DNA of 64,000 nt from QQWI01 sp964522015 (GCA_964522015.1 CAZFST010000021.1:1-64000), one strand, 5' to 3'. Positions 42,886 through 51,825 are shown, counted from the first letter of the stretch. Numbers and translations are program-made. The notes: a model not told the origin generated them from the sequence alone.

Positions 42886-44103
42886 TTACTCCACTGTTTT
42901 AAGCATACCAAACATGGGGAGCATCATAGCAACGACAATAAAACCAATAACAACAGCCATTACAACAATCATGACCGGTTCTATCAAGCCCACCATGCGG
43001 CTGATTGAGCCTTCTAACTCTTCGTCATAAAAATCAGCTGTTTTTTCAAGCATTTCTTCTAACGCACCCGATTCTTCGCCAATGCTTACCATGGAAATCA
43101 TCATTGGTGGAAAAACACCAACTGATTTAAGACGACTACTAATAGTAGAACCTTTTTTTATATCTTCAATTACGATTGTTATGCCAGAAATGACAACTTC
43201 ATTACCCGTTACATTCGCAGCGGTTTCAAGGGCTTGTATCACTGAGATGCCACTGGCTAACAACGTTGAAAATGTTCGAGTAAAACGAGATGTGGCTATT
43301 TTAGCAATAGAAGATCCGATTACCGGTATCTTTAATAGCAACTTTTGTATCCTGAACTTCACAGCTTTGTTTTTAAACAACTGATTCATTCCGAATACAA
43401 CGCCTGCAACCCCCGCAATAATCAAATACCAATATTTCACTATTATATCCCCTGCGGCTATTACAATTTTGGTTGGCATTGGTAGTGGTATATCTGTTCC
43501 TTCAAACATACCTACAAAAGTCGGCATGATAAATACAAGTAAAAACGTCACAACAAAAACTATTAAAACACTTAACACCATTGGATACATCATGGCACCT
43601 TTGATTTTGCCGTTGATGCGTTCTTCTTTAATGTAGTGCTCAGACATACGTTCAAGAACGCTATCTAGGTTACCTGTCATTTCACCGGCCTCTACCATAC
43701 TGACAAGAAGGCTTGGAAATACTTTTTTGTGTCTTTTCATGGCCGTGGAGAGAATTTCGCCCTTTTGCACCATGTTCACCATGTCTTTAACCGTTCCCCG
43801 AATGGTTTTGTTTTCTGTTTGATTCATTAAAACATCCAAGGCGGTGATTAAAGGCATACCGGCATGTAGCATGGTGTGGAGCTGTTTACAAAATATGGCG
43901 ATATCTTTGACCTTCACTTTCGGTTGAAAGAAAGATAAATTAGCCAAATCTTGTCCTTTAGTTTCTTCAATCCCAATTTTCACAGGGGTATGACCCTTAG
44001 AGCGAATCATTTGAACTACTTCTTCTTTTGATTCTGCCCGATAATTGGTGGATAAGATCTTGCCGTCTAGATCGATTTCTTTACACTGATAAGTGGATGT
44101 CAA
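42886..44103 (-). CDS. pilC: Type IV pilus platform protein PilC
   Basis: About 405 residues, GspF/PilC family. Two T2SSF repeats are seen: FCKQLHTMLHAGMPLITALDVL, with VEAGEMTGNLDSVLERM, and RTFSTLLASGISVIQALE, with SIGEESGALEEMLEKTADFY. Three membrane helices, the last near the C-terminus (GLIEPVMIVVMAVVIGFIVVAMMLPMF). The start used is TTG 8 nt after AGGAGG; an ATG two codons earlier has only 2 nt spacing. It turns under the PilB/PilT motors. Confidence 0.95.
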   Translation of the reverse strand: MTSTYQCKEIDLDGKILSTNYRAESKEEVVQMIRSKGHTPVKIGIEETKGQDLANLSFFQPKVKVKDIAIFCKQLHTMLHAGMPLITALDVLMNQTENKTIRGTVKDMVNMVQKGEILSTAMKRHKKVFPSLLVSMVEAGEMTGNLDSVLERMSEHYIKEERINGKIKGAMMYPMVLSVLIVFVVTFLLVFIMPTFVGMFEGTDIPLPMPTKIVIAAGDIIVKYWYLIIAGVAGVVFGMNQLFKNKAVKFRIQKLLLKIPVIGSSIAKIATSRFTRTFSTLLASGISVIQALETAANVTGNEVVISGITIVIEDIKKGSTISSRLKSVGVFPPMMISMVSIGEESGALEEMLEKTADFYDEELEGSISRMVGLIEPVMIVVMAVVIGFIVVAMMLPMFGMLKTVE

Positions 44104-44173
44104 CTGCATCACCTCCTAAGTAGTATTCCACTAATCTAAATGCGACTTGATTGCAGCCCCGTTTAGTCTCCTA

Positions 44174-45232
44174 TTAGTAGAATCCGATTTGTTTCATGAC
44201 TTGCTCCACATCAACAGCGTACTTTTTAAGGGTACTTTGGTCGATGATTCGTCTTCTATACAGGTCTAAAAGCGATGCGTCCATGGACTGCATCCCAAGA
44301 TGGGAACCGGTTTGTATCACCGTTTGCATCTGATGGGTTTTGCCTTCTCTGATAAGGTTACGTATGGCGGGTGTTGCAACCATTACCTCAAGGGCTACCG
44401 CTCTCCCTGATCCATCAGCTTTGGGCATCAGTTGCTGTGAAATTACAGCCTCTAATACCGAAGCTAATTGAACCCTAATTTGTTGTTGCTGGTGGGGCGG
44501 AAAAACGTCTATAACGCGGTCTATGGTTTTGGCTGCTCCCACAGTATGCAGTGTGGACAGCACCAAATGTCCTGTTTCTGCTGCTGTGATGGCAGTTGAA
44601 ATGGTTTCTAAGTCTCGCATTTCGCCTACTAGTATCACGTCTGGATCTTGTCTGAGTGCCGAACGTAGGGCTGCGGAGAAACTGTTTGAATCCTGTCCGA
44701 TTTCCCTTTGATTCACAATGCTGCTATGATGCTTATGCAAATACTCAATGGGATCTTCTATGGTGATGATATGATCGCTTTTGGTGCGATTCATATGGTC
44801 AATCATTGAAGCTAAGGTGGTTGACTTACCACTGCCTGTAGGCCCTGTAACCAGTATTAAACCACGTTGCTTTTGGGTCAACTCTTTTATAATAGGTGGT
44901 AATGTAAGGCTTTCCATTGAAGGCACATCCAATGTCACAACCCGCACCGCCATACTGTAAGTGCCTCGCTGCTTAAAGACATTAACCCTAAAGCGGCCAA
45001 GTCCTGGGTTTGAATACGAAAAATCCAGTTCTCCAGAGTCTTCAAATCGAGCAATCTGATCAACAGTCATCATATCTTGAATAATGGCTCTTGTATCATC
45101 GGGCATCAGCTTGTGTTGAGTTAATTGAATCAACTTACCATTTACGCGTATCATAATAGGCGAAGCCACAGTGATGTGAATATCTGACGCACGGGCATCA
45201 ACGGCCCGAGTCAGGATGTCAATAATGTTCAT
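44174..45232 (-). CDS. pilT: PilT-type retraction ATPase (first copy)
   Basis: 352 residues. Walker A GPTGSGKST, TIEDPIEYLH, Walker B DPDVILVGEMRD, TGHLVLSTLHT and the PilT hallmark AIRNLIREGK. Powers pilus retraction. SD AGGAGG. It follows pilB by 9 nt and precedes pilC, the standard core order. This copy is the more canonical PilT by its C-terminal motif. Confidence 0.95.
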   Translation of the reverse strand: MNIIDILTRAVDARASDIHITVASPIMIRVNGKLIQLTQHKLMPDDTRAIIQDMMTVDQIARFEDSGELDFSYSNPGLGRFRVNVFKQRGTYSMAVRVVTLDVPSMESLTLPPIIKELTQKQRGLILVTGPTGSGKSTTLASMIDHMNRTKSDHIITIEDPIEYLHKHHSSIVNQREIGQDSNSFSAALRSALRQDPDVILVGEMRDLETISTAITAAETGHLVLSTLHTVGAAKTIDRVIDVFPPHQQQQIRVQLASVLEAVISQQLMPKADGSGRAVALEVMVATPAIRNLIREGKTHQMQTVIQTGSHLGMQSMDASLLDLYRRRIIDQSTLKKYAVDVEQVMKQIGFY

Positions 45233-45241
45233 TTAGCCTCC

Positions 45242-46924
45242 TTATTCATCATAACTGTAAGTGACGCGTAACATTTCATCTATGGTTGTTTTACCAGCCA
45301 GCACCAGATCCCGACAAGAATCTTGGAGGGTTTTCATACCCTTTGCAATAGCCATATCTTTAATGACTTCAGAAGTTGCTCCTTTGGTCATCACTGCACG
45401 AATATCCCTATCCACCAACAAAACTTCGTGGATGGCGGTTCTTCCAAGGTAACCTGTGTGATTGCAAGCATTACAACCAGGTCCTTTTCTAAGCATTACG
45501 TTATCTAACTCACTGATTTGAAGGGCTTTTCTGGCAGCTAAATCCGGAACATAATCTGCGGTACATTTAGGACAGTTTTTTCTGACCAAACGCTGAGCAA
45601 TAATCCCAACGGTTGCCGTTGCCACTAAGAAGGGTTCAATCCCCATATCAACAAGCCTTGAAAGAGAACTGGCCGTATCATTTGTGTGCAGTGTAGAAAG
45701 CACCACGTGACCTGTAATCGCTGCTCGAATGGCAATCTGGGCGGTTTCACTATCCCGTATCTCACCCACCATCACAATGTCTGGATCTTGTCTTAAAATC
45801 GACCGAAGTCCAGTGGCAAAGGTGAGGCCAGCCTTTGTATTAACCTGCACTTGATTGATACCCTCTTGGCGATACTCTACAGGATCTTCCACCGTGATAA
45901 TATTGCGGTTCACCTGATTAAACTCTTTCAAAATTGCGTATAGCGTAGTGGTTTTACCACTACCCGTAGGCCCCGTAACCAAAATGATACCTTCTGGAAC
46001 CTTCAACATCTTGGTAACCCGAGCCAAATTATGGTCCGTAAATCCTAACTGCTCTTTAGAAATCACCACATTACTGCGATCCAGTAAACGAATAACAATT
46101 TTTTCCCCATATACGGTTGGAAGTATCGATATCCGCATGTCAATTGGGACACCTTCTATCACGGCTTCCACGCGACCGTCCTGAGGGATGCGACGTTCGG
46201 AGATGTTCATTTTGCCCATAATCTTGATTCTTGTGACGATGGCAGAGTGAGTATTTTTAGCGGGTGTTAAAACCTCCCGAAGCTCACCGTCAATACGGTA
46301 GCGGATGCGGACATTTTTTTCAAAGGGCTCAATATGAATATCGCTGGTTTTGGATTTAACCGCTTGGGTGATGATATTATTAACCAGGCGCACCATCGGT
46401 GCATTGGTAACATCTTCGTCTTCTTGACTGGCAGTTTCTTCTTGGAAATTCCCTTGGGCGCTGTATTCTTCAACAGCACGTTCGGCTAAATCTGTGGTGT
46501 CATAGTATTTTGAGATGGTTCTGTCAATATCTTGTTGAGAACTGATGACGATATCTAGCTCAAAGCCTGTTGCGATGCGAATATCATCCTTGGCGATCAT
46601 GTCAAGGGGATCTGCCATGGCCACTAAGAGACGGTTGTTTTGAAAGGCGATCGGAATGGCTTTGTGTCTATTAGCAAGACTTTCGCTAATAAACTTTGGC
46701 ACTTTTGGGTCAATATAATAGGTGTTGAGGTCCATGTACTGGATACCAAACTGAAGCTCTAACACAGTATAGAGTTGCGCTTCTGTAATCAACTTGTTGT
46801 GAATCAGTACCGCACCGAGTTTCATGCCAAGGACTCTTTGCTCGCTCAGGGCTTGCTGCAACTGAGCTTCGTTAATAATTCCTTGTTCTATAAGTATATC
46901 ACCTAAACGCTTTTTTTTAAACAT
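45242..46924 (-). CDS. pilB: Type IV pilus extension ATPase PilB with MshEN N-terminus
   Basis: 560 residues. N-terminal MshEN/GSPII_E_N-type repeats: RLGDILIEQGIINEAQLQQAL (from about residue 6) and KLGAVLIHNKLITEAQLYTVL (from about 35), the form that binds c-di-GMP in MshE-type ATPases. Then the motor with Walker A GPTGSGKTTT, Asp box TVEDPVEYRQ, Walker B DPDIVMVGEIRD, His box TGHVVLSTLHT, and the zinc tetracysteine CPKC...CNAC. Drives pilus polymerisation. The link to c-di-GMP is inferred from the motif. Confidence 0.95.
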   Translation of the reverse strand: MFKKKRLGDILIEQGIINEAQLQQALSEQRVLGMKLGAVLIHNKLITEAQLYTVLELQFGIQYMDLNTYYIDPKVPKFISESLANRHKAIPIAFQNNRLLVAMADPLDMIAKDDIRIATGFELDIVISSQQDIDRTISKYYDTTDLAERAVEEYSAQGNFQEETASQEDEDVTNAPMVRLVNNIITQAVKSKTSDIHIEPFEKNVRIRYRIDGELREVLTPAKNTHSAIVTRIKIMGKMNISERRIPQDGRVEAVIEGVPIDMRISILPTVYGEKIVIRLLDRSNVVISKEQLGFTDHNLARVTKMLKVPEGIILVTGPTGSGKTTTLYAILKEFNQVNRNIITVEDPVEYRQEGINQVQVNTKAGLTFATGLRSILRQDPDIVMVGEIRDSETAQIAIRAAITGHVVLSTLHTNDTASSLSRLVDMGIEPFLVATATVGIIAQRLVRKNCPKCTADYVPDLAARKALQISELDNVMLRKGPGCNACNHTGYLGRTAIHEVLLVDRDIRAVMTKGATSEVIKDMAIAKGMKTLQDSCRDLVLAGKTTIDEMLRVTYSYDE

Positions 46925-46999
46925 GTCAGGACCTCATAATGGCGAATTTTAGCGATTTTTTGATGTTATTTTCGTTATTTTCAGTATGTTTCTTAAGTT

Positions 47000-47755
47000 C
47001 TATTGCAATGATAAAATACGAATCCATTCAAGATAAAAAAGACTTGATAAATAGATCCCAATTGCCAGGAATGGTCCAAAAGGAATGCCGTCTGTCATCT
47101 TTTTTTTGCCCGTTAAAAGCAATACAAGTGTGACCAGGCCACCAAATACAAAAGCTACCAAATAGCTAAAGATAACGGCCACCGGCCCAATTAAAGGCCC
47201 AACCGCGGCCATTAATTTCAGATCACCGCCACCCATGGCCTGCACCTTAAACAGAGCACCCACCGCCATGATAGCGAGCATCACCCCGGCGCCAATGGCA
47301 AAACCCCAGATGGCGCCCTTAATGGAAAGACCCCCTGTTGCGCAATTGGCCACAGCCAATACCGCAACCCCGATATTCAAGGCATTGGGTATAATGCTGT
47401 GGTCAAAATCAATCATCGCAATGCATATTAGCATAGAACTCAGGGCCATTAGAATCATCGCCTGAATTGTAAAACCATACACTGAGAATACACCTAAATA
47501 TAATACGGCATTCAACAGCTCTATACTTGGATAGCGCCACGAAATTTTCGTGGCGCAGTAGCGGCATTTGCCCTTTAAGAACAAAAAGCTCAAAACAGGC
47601 ACTAAATCAAAACCATTTAAGGTATGCTGGCAAGCGCCACACCTAGAACGGGGCTTAACGATACTTACCCCCAAGGGCAATCTGTAAATCACAACATTCA
47701 AGAAGCTGCCAATCACCAGTCCAAACAGTGCTACAAAGCCATTTAACACCAACAT
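47000..47755 (-). CDS. pilD: Prepilin peptidase/N-methyltransferase PilD
   Basis: 251 residues. Membrane start LVIGSFLNVVIYRLP, then the cytosolic zinc-type domain with CGAC and CRYC pairs (methylase), SWRYPSIELLNAVLYL, and the A24 peptidase with catalytic aspartates in MIDFDHSIIPNALN and GGGDLKLMAAVG. Complete bifunctional enzyme. The start is placed at the ATG about 8 nt after AGGGGG; an ATG eight codons earlier has no SD. First gene of the pilus locus, directly after the structured leader. Confidence 0.93.
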   Translation of the reverse strand: MLVLNGFVALFGLVIGSFLNVVIYRLPLGVSIVKPRSRCGACQHTLNGFDLVPVLSFLFLKGKCRYCATKISWRYPSIELLNAVLYLGVFSVYGFTIQAMILMALSSMLICIAMIDFDHSIIPNALNIGVAVLAVANCATGGLSIKGAIWGFAIGAGVMLAIMAVGALFKVQAMGGGDLKLMAAVGPLIGPVAVIFSYLVAFVFGGLVTLVLLLTGKKKMTDGIPFGPFLAIGIYLSSLFYLEWIRILSLQ

Positions 47756-47802
47756 CAATGGACTCCCCCTACCTAACATAAGATACCGCTTCTTTTAAAC
47801 AC

Positions 47803-47930
47803 AAAAAACCAGGCAAAGACCCGGTTACGCCACTTCATCCTCGCAGTATAGGCGTCCATATACAACTGCGGTTCATCTGATATCATTTTTAATTGCCACT
47901 ATATGTAGTTTTAATTCTATTCAATCACTT
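47803..47930 (-). promoter_or_regulatory. Structured leader (pseudoknot plus terminator) of the pilus operon
   Basis: Between a good promoter and pilD. Hairpin CCGCAGU/ACUGCG(A)GG (about 47871-47839) has a loop whose ACGCC (47855-47851) is complementary to GGCGU (47831-47827), so an H-type pseudoknot can form. The GGCGU arm directly abuts a terminator, AACCGGG/CCTGGTT with loop TCTTTG and then TTTTTTG (47826-47803). That arrangement is typical of riboswitch control. Short pieces (GATGAA, then UGG plus stem, then AACCG) recall the order in c-di-GMP-II riboswitches, but the match is partial; it does not fit c-di-GMP-I. Confidence 0.5.
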
Positions 47931-47935
47931 TCTTA

Positions 47936-47964
47936 ATTGTAAGCAAATTTCGTCGTGAAATCAA
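47936..47964 (-). promoter_or_regulatory. Promoter of the pilus operon
   Basis: Minus strand TTGATT (47964-47959), 17-nt spacer, TACAAT (47941-47936). It would start a leader of about 170 nt before the pilD start. Confidence 0.6.
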
Positions 47965-48032
47965 GCTATTTTGAGAATTTAACAACATTTTGGCAAAAAA
48001 TATCAATATTAATTTATTGACATATACCACAA

Positions 48033-48069
48033 GAGGTGGTGCGACCTCAAAACGATCTCTCACCACCTC
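48033..48069 (-). repeat. Inverted repeat downstream of udk
   Basis: Nine-base perfect arms GAGGTGGTG/CACCACCTC with a 19-nt loop. It lies about 60 nt after the udk stop. No T run follows on the minus strand, so it is a poor intrinsic terminator; it may protect the transcript end or be a protein site. Confidence 0.4.
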
Positions 48070-48130
48070 AGTTTACCACCCTTAGTTTGATTTGATTAAC
48101 TAAATCACCTTTTATATCCTTGGATACTTT

Positions 48131-48751
48131 TTACGCTTCAATAATCCTAGCGCGAATGGTTGCCACCATCACATCCACTGCCACTCGGTTAAAGCCACCC
48201 TCTGGAATAATAATGTCTGCATACTTTTTACTCGGCTCAAGAAACAGTTCGTGGGCTGGTTTTACCGTCAACAGGTACTGATCGATAACAGAATCAAGGG
48301 TTCTACCACGTTGCTCCATATCCCGCTTGATTCTTCTGATTACCCGGAGATCTGCATCTGTATCTACAAAAATCTTAATATCAAGCATTTTTCTAAGGCG
48401 AGCATCTTCAAGGAGCATGATGCCTTCCACAATGATGATATCCCTAGGCTCAACCCGATAACTCTTTTTGCTTCTTGTATGTTCCGAAAAATCATACTGG
48501 GGCTTATCAACTGCTTTACCATCTTTTAGTGATTGGATATGTTCAATCAAAAGATCCGTATCAAAAGCAAGAGGATGATCATAATTGGTTTTAACCCGTT
48601 CCTCCATGCTAAGGTGACTCTGATCTTTATAATAGGCGTCCTGTTCAATAATGGCGATTCTCTTTTCTGGCACCGACTCAAAAATAGACATGGCTACCGT
48701 ACTTTTACCAGAACCAGACCCTCCTGTAATACCAATCACTAATGGTTTCAT
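48131..48751 (-). CDS. udk: Uridine kinase
   Basis: 206 residues; phosphorylates uridine and cytidine in salvage. Walker A GITGGSGSGKST, lid and base-site segments YDHPLAFDTDLL and QYDFSEHTR, and IVEGIMLLED. It starts 3 nt after the U32 gene. Order mltG-trmR-U32-udk is that of Bacillus yrrL-yrrM-yrrN/O-udk. Confidence 0.96.
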   Translation of the reverse strand: MKPLVIGITGGSGSGKSTVAMSIFESVPEKRIAIIEQDAYYKDQSHLSMEERVKTNYDHPLAFDTDLLIEHIQSLKDGKAVDKPQYDFSEHTRSKKSYRVEPRDIIIVEGIMLLEDARLRKMLDIKIFVDTDADLRVIRRIKRDMEQRGRTLDSVIDQYLLTVKPAHELFLEPSKKYADIIIPEGGFNRVAVDVMVATIRARIIEA

Positions 48752-48754
48752 CGA

Positions 48755-49984
48755 TTAAGCATCCTTTCTTTTTCGCAAAATATCAAACGGTTTAACAGGT
48801 TGATCCATCTTAATGGAAATGGTTTGTTGGGCATGGGGAGCAACGTCAATCATCTGACCTTTACTGTCAAACATCTCATTAACCACTTGCTCATAAGCAA
48901 AGTAGTTTGGCCCCATCACTTCAATCTCATCCCCTTTAAAAATACGATTGCGCTGTTCAATCACAGCAAGACCAGTATTTTCATCGTAGGATTTGACCAA
49001 ACCGATAAAATCGTATTCCCTCACATAAGCTGACGATGTGTAAAGTTGAGATTCAATCCCCGCTTTTTCGTTGTAAAAACCAGTGGTAAACTCCCGATGG
49101 CTGGCCTTTTGGATTTCCTCTATCCAAAGGGGGTCAAAGCGGTAATTTTCAGGATCTTGATAGTACCGATCAATGGCCTCTCTGTAAACGCGGACGATGT
49201 TCGCGACATAGTAGACACTTTTAGAGCGACCCTCAATTTTCAAACTTGATAGCCCAGAATTAATGAGATCAGGTATAAATTCAATCATACAAAGATCTTT
49301 TGAATTAAAGAAATAAGTCCCATGCTCATCTTGTTCAATAGGAAAGTATTCCCCAGGTCTTTTTTCTTCCACCAGCGAGTATTTCCACCGGCATGGATGA
49401 GAACATTCCCCTTTATTGGCATCCCGAGCTGTCATGTAGTTAGAAATCAAGCATCTGCCAGAATAAGAGATACACATAGCACCATGGACAAAGGACTCAA
49501 GCTCTAGGGTTTCCGGGGTTTTCTCTCTAATGGTTGCAATTTCTTCAAAGGAAAGCTCCCGGGCCAAGATAACCCGCTTAATCCCCTGTTGGTGCCAAAA
49601 TGCAGCACTCATATAATTGGTATTATTGGCTTGGGTACTTAAATGGACCTCAGCCTCAGGCATTTTGCTCTTTAAGAACATCAATGTGCCCGGGTCTGAC
49701 AAGATAAAGGCATCAAAGGGTAGCTCTTTAATCATCTCGATGTATTCTTCTAAGGCGTCAAGGTCTTCGTTATGAGGGATAATGTTTAAGGTCAAAAACA
49801 CCCGTTTACCTCTGCTGTGTGCAAATTCAAGGCCTTCAAGCATCTGTTCCTTTGAAAAATTTCTGGAGCTGGCCCTAAGGCCAAAAATCTCACCACCGAT
49901 ATAAACTGCATCGGCTCCATATAAAATGGCAAATTTCAATTTATCTAAGTCCCCTGCCGGGGCTAAAAGTTCAATTTTCTTCAT
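48755..49984 (-). CDS. trhP: U32 family tRNA 5-hydroxylation protein (TrhP-type)
   Basis: 409 residues. Peptidase U32 family start IELLAPAGDLDKLKFAILYGADAVYIGG and signature FVHGAMCISYSGRCLISNY, with the following cysteines in GECSHPCRW. Homologues (TrhP; Bacillus YrrN/YrrO) introduce 5-hydroxyuridine at tRNA position 34 using prephenate. Neighbouring trmR completes the pathway to 5-methoxyuridine. Length fits the longer YrrO-type; only one copy is present where Bacillus has two. The start is at MKKIELL after GAAAGGA. Confidence 0.88.
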   Translation of the reverse strand: MKKIELLAPAGDLDKLKFAILYGADAVYIGGEIFGLRASSRNFSKEQMLEGLEFAHSRGKRVFLTLNIIPHNEDLDALEEYIEMIKELPFDAFILSDPGTLMFLKSKMPEAEVHLSTQANNTNYMSAAFWHQQGIKRVILARELSFEEIATIREKTPETLELESFVHGAMCISYSGRCLISNYMTARDANKGECSHPCRWKYSLVEEKRPGEYFPIEQDEHGTYFFNSKDLCMIEFIPDLINSGLSSLKIEGRSKSVYYVANIVRVYREAIDRYYQDPENYRFDPLWIEEIQKASHREFTTGFYNEKAGIESQLYTSSAYVREYDFIGLVKSYDENTGLAVIEQRNRIFKGDEIEVMGPNYFAYEQVVNEMFDSKGQMIDVAPHAQQTISIKMDQPVKPFDILRKRKDA

Positions 49985-50042
49985 CTGAAATCCTTTCAAT
50001 GATGGGTTAAGTGTTAATCAGGTATGATTTAAGTGTCAAAAT

Positions 50043-50690
50043 TCAATTGTCTTTTCTTAAACAAAGCATCATGCCGTCGCCAATGGCCAGTAAAGAGGCA
50101 TAATAATTTGGGTGGTCGCTGGTATAGTCAATAAATGCATTGAGTCTGGTGTAAATGGTCTTCTGACGTCTGGCAAATGGCAGTCCTGCAACAATGCCCT
50201 TATAAAGCACATTGTCTGTTAAAATAACCCCTTCAGGTAAAATCATAGATTCAGCCTTAGTAAAATAATCTAGATATTGGCCTTTTGCAGCATCGATAAA
50301 AATAAAATCAAAGTTTTCACCCTTTGCCACCAGTTGACCCATCACTTCAGATGCGTCCCCCAAGTACTGGGTCACACGATTTTCAAAACCCAACTGTGAA
50401 AAGTGAGTCTTTGCAATGTCAAAGCTATCTCCATCCAACTCGATGGTGGTTAAATGGGCCTTTGAATTGAGGAGCATTAAGCTACCCGAAAAACCGATAG
50501 CCGTACCCACTTCAAGTATTTTTAGGGGCTTTTTTAATTGAATTTGTGTGCGCAAAAAAGCGGCCGCATCATTGGTGATGATGGGCACGTTTTCTTTTAA
50601 GCCAAGGGCCCTAATGGCAACCAGCTCAGGTTCTATAAAGAGCATATGCTTATCCACAAAGGTAATGATATGACGGTCTGTAAAGGACAT
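50043..50690 (-). CDS. trmR: tRNA 5-hydroxyuridine O-methyltransferase (TrmR-type)
   Basis: 215-residue class I SAM methyltransferase of the COMT-like type. Motif I ILEVGTAIGFSGSLML, acidic loop TIELDGDSFDIA, and DFIFIDAAKGQYLDYF with DNVLYKG, which place the metal-binding aspartates. Its place between mltG and the U32 gene matches Bacillus yrrM (trmR), which methylates ho5U34 of tRNA. It ends 43 nt before the U32 gene. Confidence 0.88.
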   Translation of the reverse strand: MSFTDRHIITFVDKHMLFIEPELVAIRALGLKENVPIITNDAAAFLRTQIQLKKPLKILEVGTAIGFSGSLMLLNSKAHLTTIELDGDSFDIAKTHFSQLGFENRVTQYLGDASEVMGQLVAKGENFDFIFIDAAKGQYLDYFTKAESMILPEGVILTDNVLYKGIVAGLPFARRQKTIYTRLNAFIDYTSDHPNYYASLLAIGDGMMLCLRKDN

Positions 50691-50692
50691 GT

Positions 50693-51715
50693 TTAGTTTC
50701 CTAACTTCTTATCGGCTATAGCTTTTGCTTTCAAGTGTTCTTTGTAAGTTGTGCTAAACTGATGTTTGCCATCATTGTCGCCGCTGACCACAAAATAATA
50801 ATATTCCGTATCATCAGGATATAAAGCGGAGTTCAAGGCAAGTTCGCCTGGAGAAGCAATTGGCGCAGGTGGCAACCCAGCATACTTATAGGTATTATAG
50901 GGTGAATCTACTTCTAGATCTTTAAACAACAACTTAGCCTTGCGATCTTGCAAAAGGTACTGAACCGTGGCGCAGGACTCTAACTGCTGCCCCACTTTAA
51001 GGCGGTTGTGAAAAACACTGCCCACTATTGGAAACTCTTCTTTTGACATGGTTTCCCTTTCAATAATCGAGGCCAAAGTCACCACTTGATTCACTGTAAA
51101 CCCTAAATCAGAAGCACGGGTATACATATCCTCAGTAAACACAGCATCGAATTTATTGAGCATGGCGGTGAGAATGGTCAACTCGTCAGCCCCTACTTTA
51201 AACTCGTAGGTTGCTGGGAATAAAAAACCTTCCAGTCTGTTTTGATACTTTCTGTCCGTTTCTAAAAAACGGTATTCAAAAGGATGATTTTCAGCTAAAT
51301 CTTCAAAGGTCTTTCTGTCAATCAGCCCTTCTTTTTCAAGCTTATCAGCAATCATCTTGAACTCATAACCTTCTGGTACTGCAAACTTAAAGGTTTCTAC
51401 AAAAGCCTTGCCTCCAGCTAAAACATTGATGATTTCCTCTTGAGACATTGATTTTGACAACTGAAAATCCCCTGCCGCAAGCTTTCCGTCTTTTGATAAT
51501 TCTTTTACATGCTTGACAAAAGACCAGTCATTTTGAATCAGGCCTGCGGTTTCTAAAAGGCTTGCAATTGTCTTAGTAGATGCCCCACCTGGCACTGTAA
51601 AAATCGTTAGTTCTGTGCTGTTAACATCAACTGGTTCATAGTACTGTGCTGTACTACAACCCACAAGACTCATGATTAACAGCAATACACTGATTGCTAA
51701 TCCTATTTTTTTCAT
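50693..51715 (-). CDS. mltG: Endolytic transglycosylase MltG-type lipoprotein
   Basis: 340 residues. YceG/MltG domain with the catalytic Glu in VVTLASIIERET-like sequence (TLASIIERETMSKEEFPIVGSVFHNRL) and YNTYKYAGLPPAPIASPG. It cuts nascent glycan and ends chain growth. The N-terminus is a lipoprotein signal with lipobox LVGC (Cys20) rather than the usual transmembrane anchor, so it should sit on the outer face of the membrane by lipid. Confidence 0.93.
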   Translation of the reverse strand: MKKIGLAISVLLLIMSLVGCSTAQYYEPVDVNSTELTIFTVPGGASTKTIASLLETAGLIQNDWSFVKHVKELSKDGKLAAGDFQLSKSMSQEEIINVLAGGKAFVETFKFAVPEGYEFKMIADKLEKEGLIDRKTFEDLAENHPFEYRFLETDRKYQNRLEGFLFPATYEFKVGADELTILTAMLNKFDAVFTEDMYTRASDLGFTVNQVVTLASIIERETMSKEEFPIVGSVFHNRLKVGQQLESCATVQYLLQDRKAKLLFKDLEVDSPYNTYKYAGLPPAPIASPGELALNSALYPDDTEYYYFVVSGDNDGKHQFSTTYKEHLKAKAIADKKLGN

Positions 51716-51796
51716 CTATACGCTCCTAAGTCACGTGAAATAGTGTAATACATTACCCTATCTTTAACGTTAAATTCACTTCTTTTGCCTTTAAAC

Positions 51797-51825
51797 ATTA
51801 TACGCCCCAAAGGGCCATGTGCCTA
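51797..51825 (-). promoter_or_regulatory. mltG promoter
   Basis: Minus strand TAGGCA (51825-51820), 17-nt spacer, perfect TATAAT (51802-51797). Two palindromes follow in the leader: TTTAACGTTAAA (51774-51763) and GTAAT-N2-ATTAC (51756-51745). Confidence 0.5.

Noticed and set aside
47807..47871. Class I c-di-GMP riboswitch before pilD
   Set aside because: The conserved class I core with its tetraloop and receptor is not present; only the general idea of a structured leader and partial class II-like pieces can be supported.
48033..48069. T-box-like element from GGTGG repeats after udk
   Set aside because: No AGGGTGG-N-ACCGCG core, no stem I pattern, and no amino-acid gene downstream.
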